Shown here: positions 47,920-59,928 of the stretch, piece after piece
Layout of the letters: every line of letters begins with the position of its first letter
Position numbering within the stretch: position 1 is the stretch's first letter
From: Panopea generosa
Lineage: Eukaryota > Mollusca > Bivalvia > Adapedonta > Hiatellidae
Reading direction: 5' to 3'
NCBI GenBank assembly: GCA_029582155.1
Contig: CM055908.1
Location: forward strand, 22,119,103 to 22,183,102
DNA: 64,000 nt
The notes under the pieces: generated by a model
What the model saw: the letters and a program-made list of their open reading frames with translations, nothing else
What the model was told of the DNA's origin: nothing
Databases searched by the model: none
Translations under genes and position numbers: made by a program

Positions 47920-49395
47920 TATGAATTGTGAGAAAGGCAGGGAATTCCATGCTTCACATTAGGGTACAACAGACCTGAATGAGGAGGTGTCAGATACTGG
48001 AATAGACTATGAAAAGGATCCAGATTCATGACAATTTGGGAAACACATTACAGTACTCTGTATGAATTGTGAGAAAGGCAGGGAACTCCATGCTTCACAT
48101 TAGGGTACAACAGACCTGAATGAGGAGGTGTCAGATACTGGAATAGACTATGAAAAGGATCCAGATTCATGACAATTTGGGAAACACATTACAGTACTCT
48201 GTATGAATTGTGAGAAAGGCAGGGAATTCCATGCTTCACATTAGGGTACAACAGACCTGAATGAGGAGGTGTCAGATACTGGAATAGACTATGAAAAGGA
48301 TCCAGATTCATGACAATTTGGGAAACACATTACAGTACTCTGTATGAATTGTGGGAAAGGCAGGGAATTCCATGCTTTCACATTAGGGTATAACAGACCT
48401 GAATGAGGAGGTGTCAGGTACTGGAATATACTATGAAAAGGATCCAGATTCATGACAATTTGGGAAACACATTACAGTGCTATGTATGAATGGTGGGAAA
48501 GGCAGGGAATTCCATGCTTTCACATTAGGGTATAACAGACCTGAATGAGGAGGTGTCAGGTACTGGAATATACTATGAAAAGGATCCAGATTCATGACAA
48601 TTTGGGAAACACATTACAGTGCTATGTATGAATGGTGGGAAAGGCAGGGAATTCCATGCTTCACATTAGGGTACAACAGACCTGAATGAGGAGGTGTCAG
48701 GTACTGGAATATACTATGAAAAGGATCCAGATTCATGACAATTTGGGAAACACATTACAGTACTCTGTATGAATTGTGGGAAAGGCAGGGAATTCAATGC
48801 TTTCACATTAGGGTATAACAGACCTGAATGAGGAGGTGTCAGGTACTGGAATATACTATGAAAAGGATCCAGATTCATGACAATTTGGGAAACACATTAC
48901 AGTGCTATGTATGAATGGTGGGAAAGGCAGGGAATTCCATGCTTTCACATTAGGGTATAACAGACCTGAATGAGGAGGTGTCAGGTACTGGAATATACTA
49001 TGAAAAGGATCCAGATTCATGACAATTTGGGAAACACATTACAGTGCTATGTATGAATTGTGGGAAAGGCAGGGAATTCCATGCTTTCACATTAGGGTAT
49101 AACAGACCTGAATGAGGAGGTGTCAGGTACTGGAATATACTATGAAAAGGATCCAGATTCATGACAATTTGGGAAACACATTACAGTGCTATGTATGAAT
49201 GGTGGGAAAGGCAGGGAATTCCAAGCTTTCACATTAGGGTATAACAGACCTGAATGAGGAGGTGTCAGGCACTGGAATAGACTTTGAAAAGGATCCAGAT
49301 TCATGACAATTTGGGAAACACATTACAGTGCACTGTATGAATTGTGGGAAAGGCAGGGAATTCCAAGCTTTCACATTAGGGTAATTTTAACAGAC
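47920..49395. repeat. 141-bp tandem array, about 10.5 copies
   Basis: Unit begins TATGAATTGTGAGAAAGGCA and includes GACCTGAATGAGGAGGTGTC and GAAAAGGATCCAGATTCATG. The first units are almost identical, later ones differ by shared variants (TGGTGGGAAAG, TTTCACATTAGGGTATAAC), which suggests recent stepwise expansion. The rest of intron 6 (47285-47919, 49396-49887) shows no gene. Confidence 0.95.
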
Positions 49396-49887
49396 CTAAA
49401 TTGGAATGTGTCGGGTATTTTGCTAGATTATATAATTCAACAGTTCTTTACATTTGTACAGTGAAATCTTCAAAAACTGAAGGCCAACTCTGACTATTAA
49501 AAATGTGTATGTTTCCCGATATTTAGAAGTTTTTATATTTTTAATTTTTGATATTTTCAGATAATTTCATGAGAGATCCATTTCAAGATAAATATTGTTC
49601 AAAAGATAATTCTATATTGAATGAATGCAGTACTCATTCATTTTAATACATCTTTCTAAATAATTATAATCTATAAAGTAATCATTTTTAATCTGTAATA
49701 TTATAACGATATGCACAACTACACTTCCTACCAAATCAGTTGAGAAGTTTACAAGAAATATTCTTGACAAGAAAGTATAATGTACAAACAAAGATTAACC
49801 ATTTGAAATAATTAAAGGGCCATCCATATGTAAAAGTTGGACAGGAAATTGTTGTTGCTGTAATGTATTAAGAGTTACCCTCATATG

Positions 49888-50105
49888 GCCAGTCTCCACA
49901 ATGATTTATATACGACATTGTGTCTCAATGTCACTTGTCTTTTACTGCTGATTCAAGTGGGAAAGTTATCAGTCATTTACAGAGAGGGGTGTGCTCGAGT
50001 ACCGGCTAACCTTACAGGATCCCAGGAAACAGTGGTTAGGTTAACTGATTGTCTGTTAGCCCTCGATGGCATAAAATTGATGCTAAATATTCAAACATTA
50101 ACTGC
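49888..50105 (+). mobile_element. SINE-like element, 5'-truncated copy
   Basis: Matches the body of the copy at 33844 (CATTGTGTCTCAATGTCA, GGAAAGTTATCAGTCATTT, CAGGAAACAGTGGTTAGG, TTAGCCCTCGATGGCATAAA) but lacks the tRNA-like head. Confidence 0.75.
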
Positions 50106-50299
50106 AACTGAAAGCTATGACTGATAAAGCACTTTTGTAATTCTAAACATTTTTCATTCAACTTTTCTGATCTCACACAAACTACTAAACAAAAAACGAA
50201 CAATTTATCTGTATATTTATATCTACTAGCTTTAGAGAGACATGTAAATTATATACAGATTTTATATAAAAGTACCAACAATATAAAAACCCCACTTAC

Positions 50300-50779
50300 C
50301 TGCTATCAGGTGAGCCCGTGTCTTCATATGAACCGCTTCTGTCAGATGAATCCTTGCTACCAAATGAATCCCAGCTACTAGATGAACCCCTTTCACGAGA
50401 AGAGCCCCTTTTATCAGATGAGCCCCATTTACCAGATGATCCACTTTTACCAGACGAGCCACTTTTACCAAACGAGCCACTTTTATCAGATGAATCCCCA
50501 TCACCAGTTGTTCCCGAGCTCCAAGGCAAGTCCATACTGTTTGATGAACCCGTACTACCAGATGTATGCTTGCCAGATCCACTCTTACCACCACTGGAAC
50601 TCATGCTACCACCAGATTGATCCATGCTACCAGACATGCTACCAGTACTGACATACCATTCATGATCACCTTTGCTTGGCAGGTCCCTGTCGTCATCATT
50701 GTTTATATGCAATTCCCTATACTGCATGTTACAGGACATGGTGTGACTGGCAGCACACTTTAGTGCTGACTTTAACCAT
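50300..50779 (-). CDS. Exon 6: CX7C start followed by a long Ser/Gly-rich tract
   Basis: 480 nt, phase 2-2, 160 codons. It opens with WLKSALKCAASHTMSC (C1-x7-C2) and then becomes acidic and strongly Ser/Gly-rich, with repeated SGSSGK-type hexapeptides (18-nt coding repeats) and SG dipeptides next to acidic residues. There is no C3-C6; it ends GSPDSR at the usual phase-2 donor (GCAG|GTAAGT). Such a tract is likely extended, heavily O-glycosylated or a site for glycosaminoglycan chains; that is inference. It resembles the Ser/Gly tract of exon 24. Confidence 0.85.
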
Positions 50780-51009
50780 CTGAAAATATTTCCATTGACT
50801 TACCATATGTGTTGTTACAAGAAAACAACAAAAAAACGACAATGAAATAATAACATATGTGTTGTGTCTTACCATTGTTACCCTATGTTTTGTATAATTT
50901 TATAGTCAATTTTGGGTTTAATATTCCCAATGGCAAAAAGTTTATTCTCCTTAAAGTTTACCTAACAATCAGCTGAAAAGCAATCTTAAACATCCATTTT
51001 CAAGGGCCA

Positions 51010-51610
51010 TATCACTGTAAGGTGATTCCTAACAGTAATAATGGTTCTTGTTATTACATAACTGGGTCCAAGTATAACTCAACCAAACACAAAAACAATG
51101 ATGGTTCTTCTTATTACATTACTGGGAACCAAGTATATCTTGGAACCAAGTATAACTGGGAACCAAGTATAACTCAACCAAACACAAAAACAATGATGGT
51201 TTTTGTTATTACATAACTGGGAACCAAGTATAACTGGGAACCAAGTATAAATCACCCAAACACAAACAATGGTGGTTCTTGCTATTACATAACTGGGAAC
51301 CAAGTATAACTGGGAACCAAGTATAACTCACCCAAACACAAACAATGATGGTTGATGTTATTATATAACTGGGAACCAAGTATAACTGGGAACCAAGTAT
51401 AACTCACCCAAACACAAACAATGATGGTTGATGTTATTACATAAATGGGAACCAAGTATATCTCACCCAAACACAAACAATGATGATTCTTTCTATTACA
51501 TAACTGGGTAACAAGTATAACTGGGAACCAAGTATAACTCACCCAAACACAAACAATGATGATTCTTGCTATTACATAACTGGGAACCAAGTATAACTGG
51601 GAACAAAGTA
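51010..51610. repeat. Composite tandem array, about 75-bp units
   Basis: Units contain CACCCAAACACAAACAATGA, TTATTACATAACTGGGAACC and one or two copies of AAGTATAACTGGGAACC. Intron between exons 5 and 6. Followed by a weak copy of dispersed family B at 51630-51740. Confidence 0.9.
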
Positions 51611-52311
51611 TTATTTATGACATCCAAAATACTCAGAATTAATCTGAGTAGAATCAACCTCCTTCTGAAATGACGACTTTCCCAGATGAAGTGTTCATGA
51701 TGTACAAAGTGGGATTAGAAAGTTCAAAGGTATGAGCTAAGTGATCTATAACTCTGTGAAATCACTTTCATGGGGGGACTCATTTTCATTTATTTTGTGC
51801 CGAGCCTCAACAACGAAATCAAATCCCAACAAAATGATCAAAGACAAAATTGTGTTATATCTATATTGCATAGCATACACTAACCTGTACCAAAACATAG
51901 ACCTACCTTTCTTAGCTAGATCTATGTGTTATCTGATTTTCTTTGTTTAATATATGAACTTTGCTTTTATTGAAGAATGAAATTAAAATAATTAAAACTT
52001 TATTTTTTTTATTTAGTGCACTGATTAAGTAAAATAAGGTTACTGTATTAATATTCCATTTGTTTCATTACATAAAATATACATGTCAATATCAGAGTCG
52101 TATTACATGTCTGTCTTTTTCATCACTGAGAAAAGCACAAAAAAATAGACCGATTCCTAAAAGAATATGCCTAAATTTACAATAACAGACAATATTTCAC
52201 ACCAGTGTGACATATTTAATGTGTGACGTAAATAGATCACTTTTAAAAAGAAAGAGTAGCAGGCGTATAAGTATGTTGTAAGAGAAAAGAGATTTATAAT
52301 AACACACTAAC

Positions 52312-52536
52312 TTGCAACTTATTACGGAGCCCTCATCCTTGTACAGTGGTGCTCCATTGATTGAATATCCTTCCGCGATACATCTCTCTGCCATGCCCAG
52401 GTTACAAGCATCAGCTCTACACACAGTCTTCATTGTTGTCTGCATCACCATGGTAACCATTTCAAAGAGGTTCTTGTGGGGGTCGGAACAGCTGTATGTG
52501 GCTTCTTTTATACATTCTATGGAAACCTTGACTTGT
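52312..52536 (-). CDS. Exon 5: complete six-cysteine module
   Basis: 225 nt, phase 2-2. This is the best single-exon example of the module: ECIKEATYSC (C1-x7-C2), TVC (C3), then ACNLGMAERC (C4-x7-C5) and VISCK (C6 plus Lys). C3 to C4 is only four residues here, so there is no insert. Acceptor ATTTTCAG, donor GCAA|GTTAGT. The first bases of the exon and its acceptor are repeated in the minisatellite immediately upstream (to the right). Confidence 0.88.
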
Positions 52537-54395
52537 CTGAAAATATTGATGGGTAGTAAATAAAAATAAACTCAGGCAATGCAATGAGGTTCTGTTTGTC
52601 TGAAACTACTGATAGGAATTAAATAAAAGTAAACTGAGGCAATACTGGGAAGCTTGACTTGTCTCGAATTATTGATAGATCATAAATAAAAATAAATTCA
52701 GGAAATGCACCAAGGTTTGGCATTAACATAAAATAAACTGAGGAAATGCACCAAGGCTTTGCATTAACATAAAGTAAACTGAGGCAATAATGGGAAGCTT
52801 GACTTGTCTCAAATTATTGAAAGATAATAAATAAAAATAAACTGAGGAAATGCAATGAGGCTTGACATTAACACAAAGTAAACTGAGGAAATGCACCAAG
52901 GCTTGACATTAACATAAGTAAACTGAGGAAATGCACTAAGGCTTGACATTAACATAAGTAAACTGAGGAAATGCACCAAGGCTTGACAATAACACAAAGT
53001 AAACTGAGGAAATGCACCAAGGCTTGACATTAATTCAAAGTAAACTGAGGAAATGCACCAAGGCTTGACATTAACATAAAGTAAACTGAGGAAATGCACC
53101 AAGGCTTGACATTAACACAAAGTAAACTGAGGAAATGCACCAAGGCTTGACATTAACACAAAGTAAACTGAGGAAATGCACCAAGGCTTGACATTAACAC
53201 AAAGTAAACTGAGGAAATGCACCAAGGCTTGACATTAACATAAGTAAACTGAGGAAATGCACCCAGGCTTGACAATAACACAAAGTAAACTGAGGAAATG
53301 CACCAAGGCTTGACATTAATTCAAAGTAAACTGAGGAAATGCACCAAGGCTTGACATTAACATAAAGTAAACTGAGGAAATGCACCAAGGCTTGACAATA
53401 ACACAAAGTAAACTGAGGAAATGCACCAAGGCTTGACATTAACACAAAGTAAACTGAGGAAATGCACCCAGGCTTGACAATAACACAAAGTAAACTGATG
53501 AAATGCACCAAGGCTTGACATTAACACAAAGTAAACTGAGGAAATGCACCAAGGATTGACATTAACACAAAGCAAACTGAGGAAATGCACCAAGGCTTGA
53601 CATTAACACAAAGTAAACTGAGGAAATGCACCCAGGCTTGACATTAACACAAAGTAAACTGAGGAAATGCACCCAGGCTTGACATTAACACAAAGTAAAC
53701 TGAGGAAATGCACTAAGGCTTGACATTAACACAAAGTAAACTGAGGAAATGCACCAAGGCTTGAAATTAACACAAAGTAAACTGAGGAAATGCACCCAGG
53801 CTTGACATTAACATAAGTAAAGTGAGGAAATGCAACGAGGCTTGACATTAACACAAAGTAAATTGAGGAAATGCACCCAGGCTTGACATTAACACAAAGT
53901 AAACTGAGGAAATGCACCAAGGCTTGACATTAACACAAATTAAACTGAGGAAATGCACCAAGGCTTGACGTTAACACACAGTAAACTGAGGAAATGCACC
54001 AAGGCTTGACATTAACACAAAGTAAACTGAGGAAATGCACCAAGGCTTGACATTAACACAAAGTAAACTGAGGAAATGCACCAAGGCTTGACATTAACAC
54101 AAAGTAAACTGAGGAAATGCACCAAGGCTTGACGTTAACACACAGTAAACTGAGGAAATGCACCAAGGCTTGAAATTAACACAAATTAAACTGAGGAAAT
54201 GCACCAAGGATTGACATTAACACAAAGCAAACTGAGAAAATGCACCAAGGCTTGACATTAACACAAAGTAAACTGAGGAAATGCACCAAGGCTTGACATT
54301 AACATAAAGTAAACTGAGGAAATGCACCAAAGCTTGACATTAACATAAAGTAAACTGAGGAAATGCACCAAGGCTTGACATTAATAATAAACATA
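52537..54395. repeat. 41-bp array that begins with copies of the exon 5 acceptor
   Basis: The first few units (52537-52830) are 60-110 bp long and carry GCTTGACTTGTCTCGAATTATTGATAG-like sequence, the complement of the exon 5 acceptor region with its first ten coding bases (ACAAGTCAAG). From about 52840 they become a regular 41-bp unit, AAACTGAGGAAATGCACCAA plus GGCTTGACATTAACACAAAGT, about 37 copies. Confidence 0.88.
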
Positions 54396-54632
54396 ATATA
54401 CTTTTGATGTAACTTCAGTAAACCTTTACAACATGTAAGGTTTGTATAAAATATATCTCATTTAAGATTAGGGAAGGCTTGTGAACCATGCAAATTGTAG
54501 AGTTCTTATTGCAAACTGCAATTTTCCACAAGGTAATATTTGCTGAATGTGAGATTATTTTGATCCATATATACATAGCTTTAGTTAGTTCAGCAATTTT
54601 GTTTCGATATATTGCTTTTTCACTTCACCTGC

Positions 54633-54945
54633 TGGGCCTGATTAGTGCAGTCGGTTACCTGTCTGACTGTCAATACAGGGGTCCCAGATTCCAGTTCGAA
54701 TACCCCCCCCCCCCAAGCAAGTCTCCGTGATGATTGATATACAGCATTGTGTCTCATTATCATTGGTCTCTCACCGCTGATTCAAATGGGAAAGTTATCA
54801 GTTATTTGCGGAGATGGGGTGTGCTCAAGTACTTATTAACCTTTCAGGATCCAAGTAAACAGTGGTTAGGTTAATTGATTGTCTGTTAGTCCTCGATGGA
54901 ATAAAATTAACGCTAAATATTCAATCAATTCAATCAATTCACTTC
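54633..54945 (+). mobile_element. SINE-like element, near full-length copy
   Basis: Head GGGCCTGATTAGTGCAGTCG, B-box-like CCAGTTCGAATACC beside a run of C, then the shared body and tail AAATATTCAATCAATTC. Confidence 0.78.
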
Positions 54946-55329
54946 ACCTACAGTATTACACATTATGCAATTTACAATAACATGCAGGTTAAAAAAAACA
55001 ACGTGAAACTCCTATAAATCATTTAAAATGATGTTCTTTGCATGACACAATCATAATGAATAAAAGAGCATGGCTCACTAGTTCTCAATAAAATAAAAAC
55101 ATTAGCGTTTAATTTCACATTAAGGAAAGACAACTCAAAATAGCCAAAGAACTTTACCACCAGTCATTGCATTACAGAAGTCACATACTTCATTTAAAAA
55201 CTTGCTCAAGCATTTCAAATAATTCAACTCAAAATTAATGAAATTAAACATTGTGATTGGTATAACATTTTATATTATGAATTTTATATGAATTTAAGAC
55301 AATGTTGCACTTTGTATGAAACAAGTCAC

Positions 55330-56830
55330 AAGGTGCAAAAAAGCATGTCACAGCATATGAAAGTGTATCCCTTTCTTTGATCTATATGAACTTGTGTCCC
55401 TTTCTATGATCTATATGAACAGTGTTTCCTTTTGATCTATATGAAAGTGTGTCCCTTTCTTTGATCTATACAAACAGTGTGTCCCTTTGAACAGTGTGTC
55501 CCTTTATTTTATCTATATGAACAGTGTGTCCCTTTATTTGATCTTATTGTACAGTGTGACCCTTTATTTCACCTATATGAACAGTGTGTCCCTTTATTTT
55601 ATCTATATGAACAGTGTGTCCCTTTATTTGATCTAATTGTACAGTGTGACCCTTGGATATATATGAATAGTGTGTCCCTTTATTTGATCTATATGAACAG
55701 TGTGTCCCTTTATTTGATATATATGAACAGTGTGTCCCTTTATTTGATCTTATTGTACAGTGTGTCCCTTTATTTGATCTATATGAATAGTGTGTCCCTT
55801 TATTTGATCTATATGAACAGTGTGTCCCTTTATTTGATATATATGAACAGTGTGTCCCTTTATTAGATTTATATGAACAGTGTCCCTTTATTTCATCTAT
55901 ATGAACAGTGTGTCCCTTTATTTGACCTATATGAACAGTGTGTCCATTAATTTGATCTATATAAACAGTTTGTCCCTTTATTTGATCTATATGAACAGTG
56001 TGTTTCCTCATTAAATCTATATGAACAGTGTGTCCCTTTATTAGATCTATGTGAACAGTGTGTCCCTTTATTTGATCTATATGAACAGTGTGTCCTTTTA
56101 TTTGACTTATATGAACAGTGTGTCCCTTTATTTGATCTATATGAACAGTGTGTACCTTTTTTAGATCTATGTGAACAGTGTGTCCCTTTATTAGATCTAT
56201 ATATACAGTGTATCCCTTTATTAGATCTATACGAACAGTGTGTACCTTTTTTAGATCTATATGAAAAGTGTGTTCCTTTATTTGATCTATATAAACAGTG
56301 TGTCCCTTAATTTGATCTATATAAACAGTGTGTCCCTTTATTTGATCTAATTGTACTGTGTGTCCCTCTGATCTATATGAACAGTGTGTCCCTTTATTTG
56401 ATTTATATGAACAGTGTGTCCCTTTATTAGATCTATATGAACAGTGTGTACCTTTTTTTAGATCTATATTAACAGTGTGTCCCTTTATTGGATTTATATG
56501 AACAGTGTGTCCCTTTATTTTATCTATATGAACAGTGTGTCCCTTTATTTGATCTAATTGAACAGTGTGTCCCTTTATTTGATCTAATTGTACAGTGTGA
56601 CCCTTTGTTCTATATGAACATTGTGTCCCTTTATTTGATCCATTTGAACAGTGTGTCCCTTTAATTGATCCATATGAACAGTGTGTCCCTTTATTTTATC
56701 TATAAGAACAGTGTTTCCATTTATTTGATCCATATGAACAGTGTGTCCCTTTATTTGATCTATATAAACAGTGTGTCCCTTTATTTGATCTATATGAACA
56801 GTGTGTCCCTTTATTTGATCTTTTTGAACA
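55330..56830. repeat. 30-bp tandem array, about 48 copies
   Basis: Unit GATCTATATGAACAGTGTGT plus CCCTTTATTT. A multiple of three, so long open frames arise on both strands. Intron between exons 4 and 5. The adjoining 56835-57467 is AT-rich with nothing recognisable. Confidence 0.97.
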
Positions 56831-57467
56831 AAGTGGTAATTGGAACAACATATTTTATTTTGCAATGTTTTATGGTTCACATTTATACTGAAAATTCAGA
56901 TTTAATGGCTTTTCAAAAATATTTCTATTTACCTATTTCACCTATAAATGTTGAAATTAAGAAACAGCGTTTTCATTGTTTAACTTGTATTGAATAGATT
57001 TTAACTTTTTTACGAAACAATCTCAGATAAAGCTGACAAGTATATAAAGTTGGTGATGAAAGTCATCATTTAATACCGTACATGTGTTCTCAAGGAACTT
57101 ATGTTTGAAGTTTTTCTTGTATAATTTCAATATTAATACTTTTAAAAAAAGATGAATATATATAAAATGGTAATGAAATATGATGGTACTAACTGCTTGT
57201 TAATTAACAATTATATTTTACATGATATTATGTGTTGTAAATATGTTATTATCAGAGGCGACTTCAGGATTTATGTTTTTCAGTAGAAATAAAGTGAATT
57301 TTCTTATAATAATTAAATAAAATATGGGAGCTGTTTAGGACTGGGGTGCACTTTTTTCTGAAGAGTAGATCCGCCATTGATTATTGATCATGACAATGTA
57401 TTTATGTACAAGTCTGAAATAAAAATATCTGTTCTTGGCAGTTCTGTTCTAAGCATTTGTTGCATAC

Positions 57468-57558
57468 CTGCACGTTGCTATGATTGATCCATGCCCAGCA
57501 ACCTTGCCAAACTCGACCAGACATTGACCAGCCCGTTTTAGGTCAACTGAACTTTCAT
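57468..57558 (-). CDS. Exon 4: second half of the module begun in exon 2
   Basis: 91 nt, phase 1 in and phase 2 out; acceptor TTATTTCAG, donor GCAG|GTATGC. It encodes D-ESSVDLKRAGQC ... ATCR. C5 and C6 are kept, but no cysteine stands seven residues before C5, so C4 appears lost. The closing Cys-Arg at a phase-2 donor is the standard module end in this gene. Confidence 0.82.
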
Positions 57559-58006
57559 CTGAAATAATAAAAGATATTCTTATTTAGAAACACTTAACAC
57601 TAACTGTTAAAGAACAATATGTCAAATGTTATATAAAAACCTTTATTTATGTGAAACTTTTTCAATGTGTTGTGTTGTCATTTAATTATTAACCAAGAAG
57701 ATGTATTCTTTAATATCCCTCCCTGTGGGTTATTTCATCAAGATGTTTTGATTTCTGAAAATTGATAAAAAAATACTTCACTTAAAATGTACTACTAGAC
57801 CACTAGATTTTGGAGTTGTGCTCTGGAAAGGAAGAATAGGGTTATTTTGGCTAATTGTTTCCAAGGTAGAAAATAAAAAAAATCCCTTATAGCAAATGAC
57901 AATGATGCAAAAGCTGAGCAGGTTATGTCGTTTGGAACTCCTGCCTTTGACTTTAGTATCAAAGAAATTAAGTGTTATAGTCAATAGTGTATTGTAAATG
58001 TCTTAC

Positions 58007-58018
58007 CTCCTTTCATAT
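58007..58018 (-). CDS. Exon 3: 12-nt microexon in the middle of a module
   Basis: Twelve bases between a strong acceptor (TTTTTCAG) and a good donor (GGAG|GTAAGA), symmetrical phase 1-1. It would add four residues (D-M-K-G), joining exon 2 to exon 4 in frame. Because it is symmetrical, exons 2 and 4 also join without it, so it may be a cassette microexon. The position, between C3 and C4, is the one that receives inserts in other modules. Confidence 0.6.
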
Positions 58019-58398
58019 CTGAAAAAGATACCAAATACCCATAAACAGAAAATAAAGGATATAAATTTATAGATCTATCTGTATGTTGTCTGTGACTTAC
58101 ATGTAAGTAATAATGTTTATATGTCTCTAGTTATGTAGAACGAAATATCAAGTTATATCTATTTACAGTCAAAGAATAAAGAAAGCGTATGTATGTCTAT
58201 AATTATAGTTTTCTTCTTTCAATAATTCCAGCAGTTATACATTTATGAAGCCCTCCCTGGGGTTTTGGAGATCTGGGGAACATTGGCCGTTACTTTCACG
58301 GATCCAGATATCAAATGCCTAGTTTTAAAGATCTTGGGGAAATACACTTGGGGAACTATGGCAAGTACTTGGGAGAACAGGGACCCCCTGGGGACCTC

Positions 58399-58911
58399 CA
58401 GAGGCGTAGCTGCCTTAAGGCCGTGTAGGCACGGGCCTACACATCTCTCTCACCAAAAAAAATGCAACAACCTTGTGATACCATTAAAGGACACACTGGA
58501 TTAGAATCTGGATGCATTATCCATGTATCATGTTGCAAACCCTGCTGACCATTCCTGTGATATCTACCTTGTACGATCTATCTCAAGCATGATAAGGCCC
58601 AAAACATAGTATTATATTTTGTAACACCATGACTAGGGATAGAATTTCCTCGTTAGGAATATTGCACTTTCAAGGGGCTTGGTGATCAATGTGTTTGCCT
58701 CTTTGAAAGCGAGAATTTGAACGTCCATTTTGCTAAATTCTATAATCCAAGAGCAATAGCTTGATTTCTTGCTTAAATGTCTTGAAATGCACCAGAAGTC
58801 ACCATTTCAAGTCTCTATTTTAAAAAAATCGGGTGAGGGAGACCGAAGCACGACCCAATAACCATAGACGACTCAGGCCTACACACAAAACTTTAGCCAG
58901 CTACGCCTCTG
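58399..58911. mobile_element. 513-bp MITE with CAGAGGCGTAGCTG ends
   Basis: Perfect 14-bp terminal inverted repeats CAGAGGCGTAGCTG and CAGCTACGCCTCTG, plus inner GTGTAGGC/GCCTACAC. This end sequence is typical of hAT-type elements in animals. No clear target duplication was seen. Lies between exons 2 and 3. Confidence 0.75.
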
Positions 58912-59791
58912 GGCTCAAACTCTCGTCGTGTGACAATAGTGGGGACTTGATAGACTACTTTCACAGGGTTTGAACTAGAATTAATACAACTGCCGTTGAC
59001 TCCCCACGTCCGTTACATTAAATGTAAACGTGCTTTACTAGGTTTGAGCGTGATTCTAACGGGCAGACTGCAACCGCGCACGTGATTCTCACCGCGCACA
59101 TTTTAACGGTGCAGCGTTATTTACGCAGACCGTGAAAATTAATTGGACATGCTCACATTTTTCTATGCAAAAATCACTACTGTTAATATATGAAAGGTTT
59201 AATTTATTTACGTAGCACAATATTATATAAATTCTACAGGCTAAAATGTGACCTTCATGACATACAGAACAATTTGTTTATAATCATTTTTGTTAAAAGA
59301 AACGTCAAATATCCAAGCTCAAATATACCTACCGACAAGTCTAGCTTTTGGATAGTAAATATGTTTGTCTAGAAAACAACACATATACTATCATTAACAT
59401 AAGTTGTGATCCGCATAAAATAGCTCAAAGTTTTTAAACGCACCGGTGCTGAGGAAATTAATTGTATGTTACTGCACGCATTATAAATGTCACAAAATGT
59501 AACTTTGATAACTTACGTTTTATTCATATAGTCGAATGAGCTTTAACAGCCCATGAGGACACAAAACAGATACATACATACTATCACGGAATAAATATAA
59601 AACAATAGGAAACAAAAATCGCTTAGAATATTTCAATACACACTCTATTAGAACAGTCAACTGTGTTTATTTCACGGATGCGTTATAAGTTTACTCTTCA
59701 AACATTCAAAATGTTCATGGCCAATGGTCAACACATATTTATTACATATATTGTACGAAAAAGAAAATGAACAACAACGAGAAAATCTCAC
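58912..59791. other. Intron 2 remainder, nothing recognised
   Basis: AT-rich sequence with a few CpG-containing patches around 59040-59120. No exon, repeat or element is supportable. Confidence 0.4.
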
Positions 59792-59928
59792 CTGTGTAAC
59801 AAAAAGTATGAGTAAGCATTCCCAAGACTTTGGTGTATTGTTCCAATACGGAGGTCTGTATGCTGCCGAAATGTGTCTTGCACAGTTCCAGTTTCCTCTT
59901 TACACATTGTTCTACACGTCTTCGCTTG
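59792..59928 (-). CDS. Exon 2: first half of a CX7C module
   Basis: 137 nt, phase 2 in and phase 1 out, with acceptor TACAG and donor ACAG|GTGAGA. It encodes KRRRVEQCVKRKLELC (C1-x7-C2), a likely helical stretch, and C3 in HTFCYT. The module continues in exons 3 and 4. The basic run before C1 is unusual for this protein, whose modules are mostly acidic. Confidence 0.82.

Noticed and set aside
55477-56011. Repetitive open frames on both strands, IYMNSVSLYL and DQIKGHTVHI type
   Set aside because: 30-bp tandem repeat read in frame; no support for expression.
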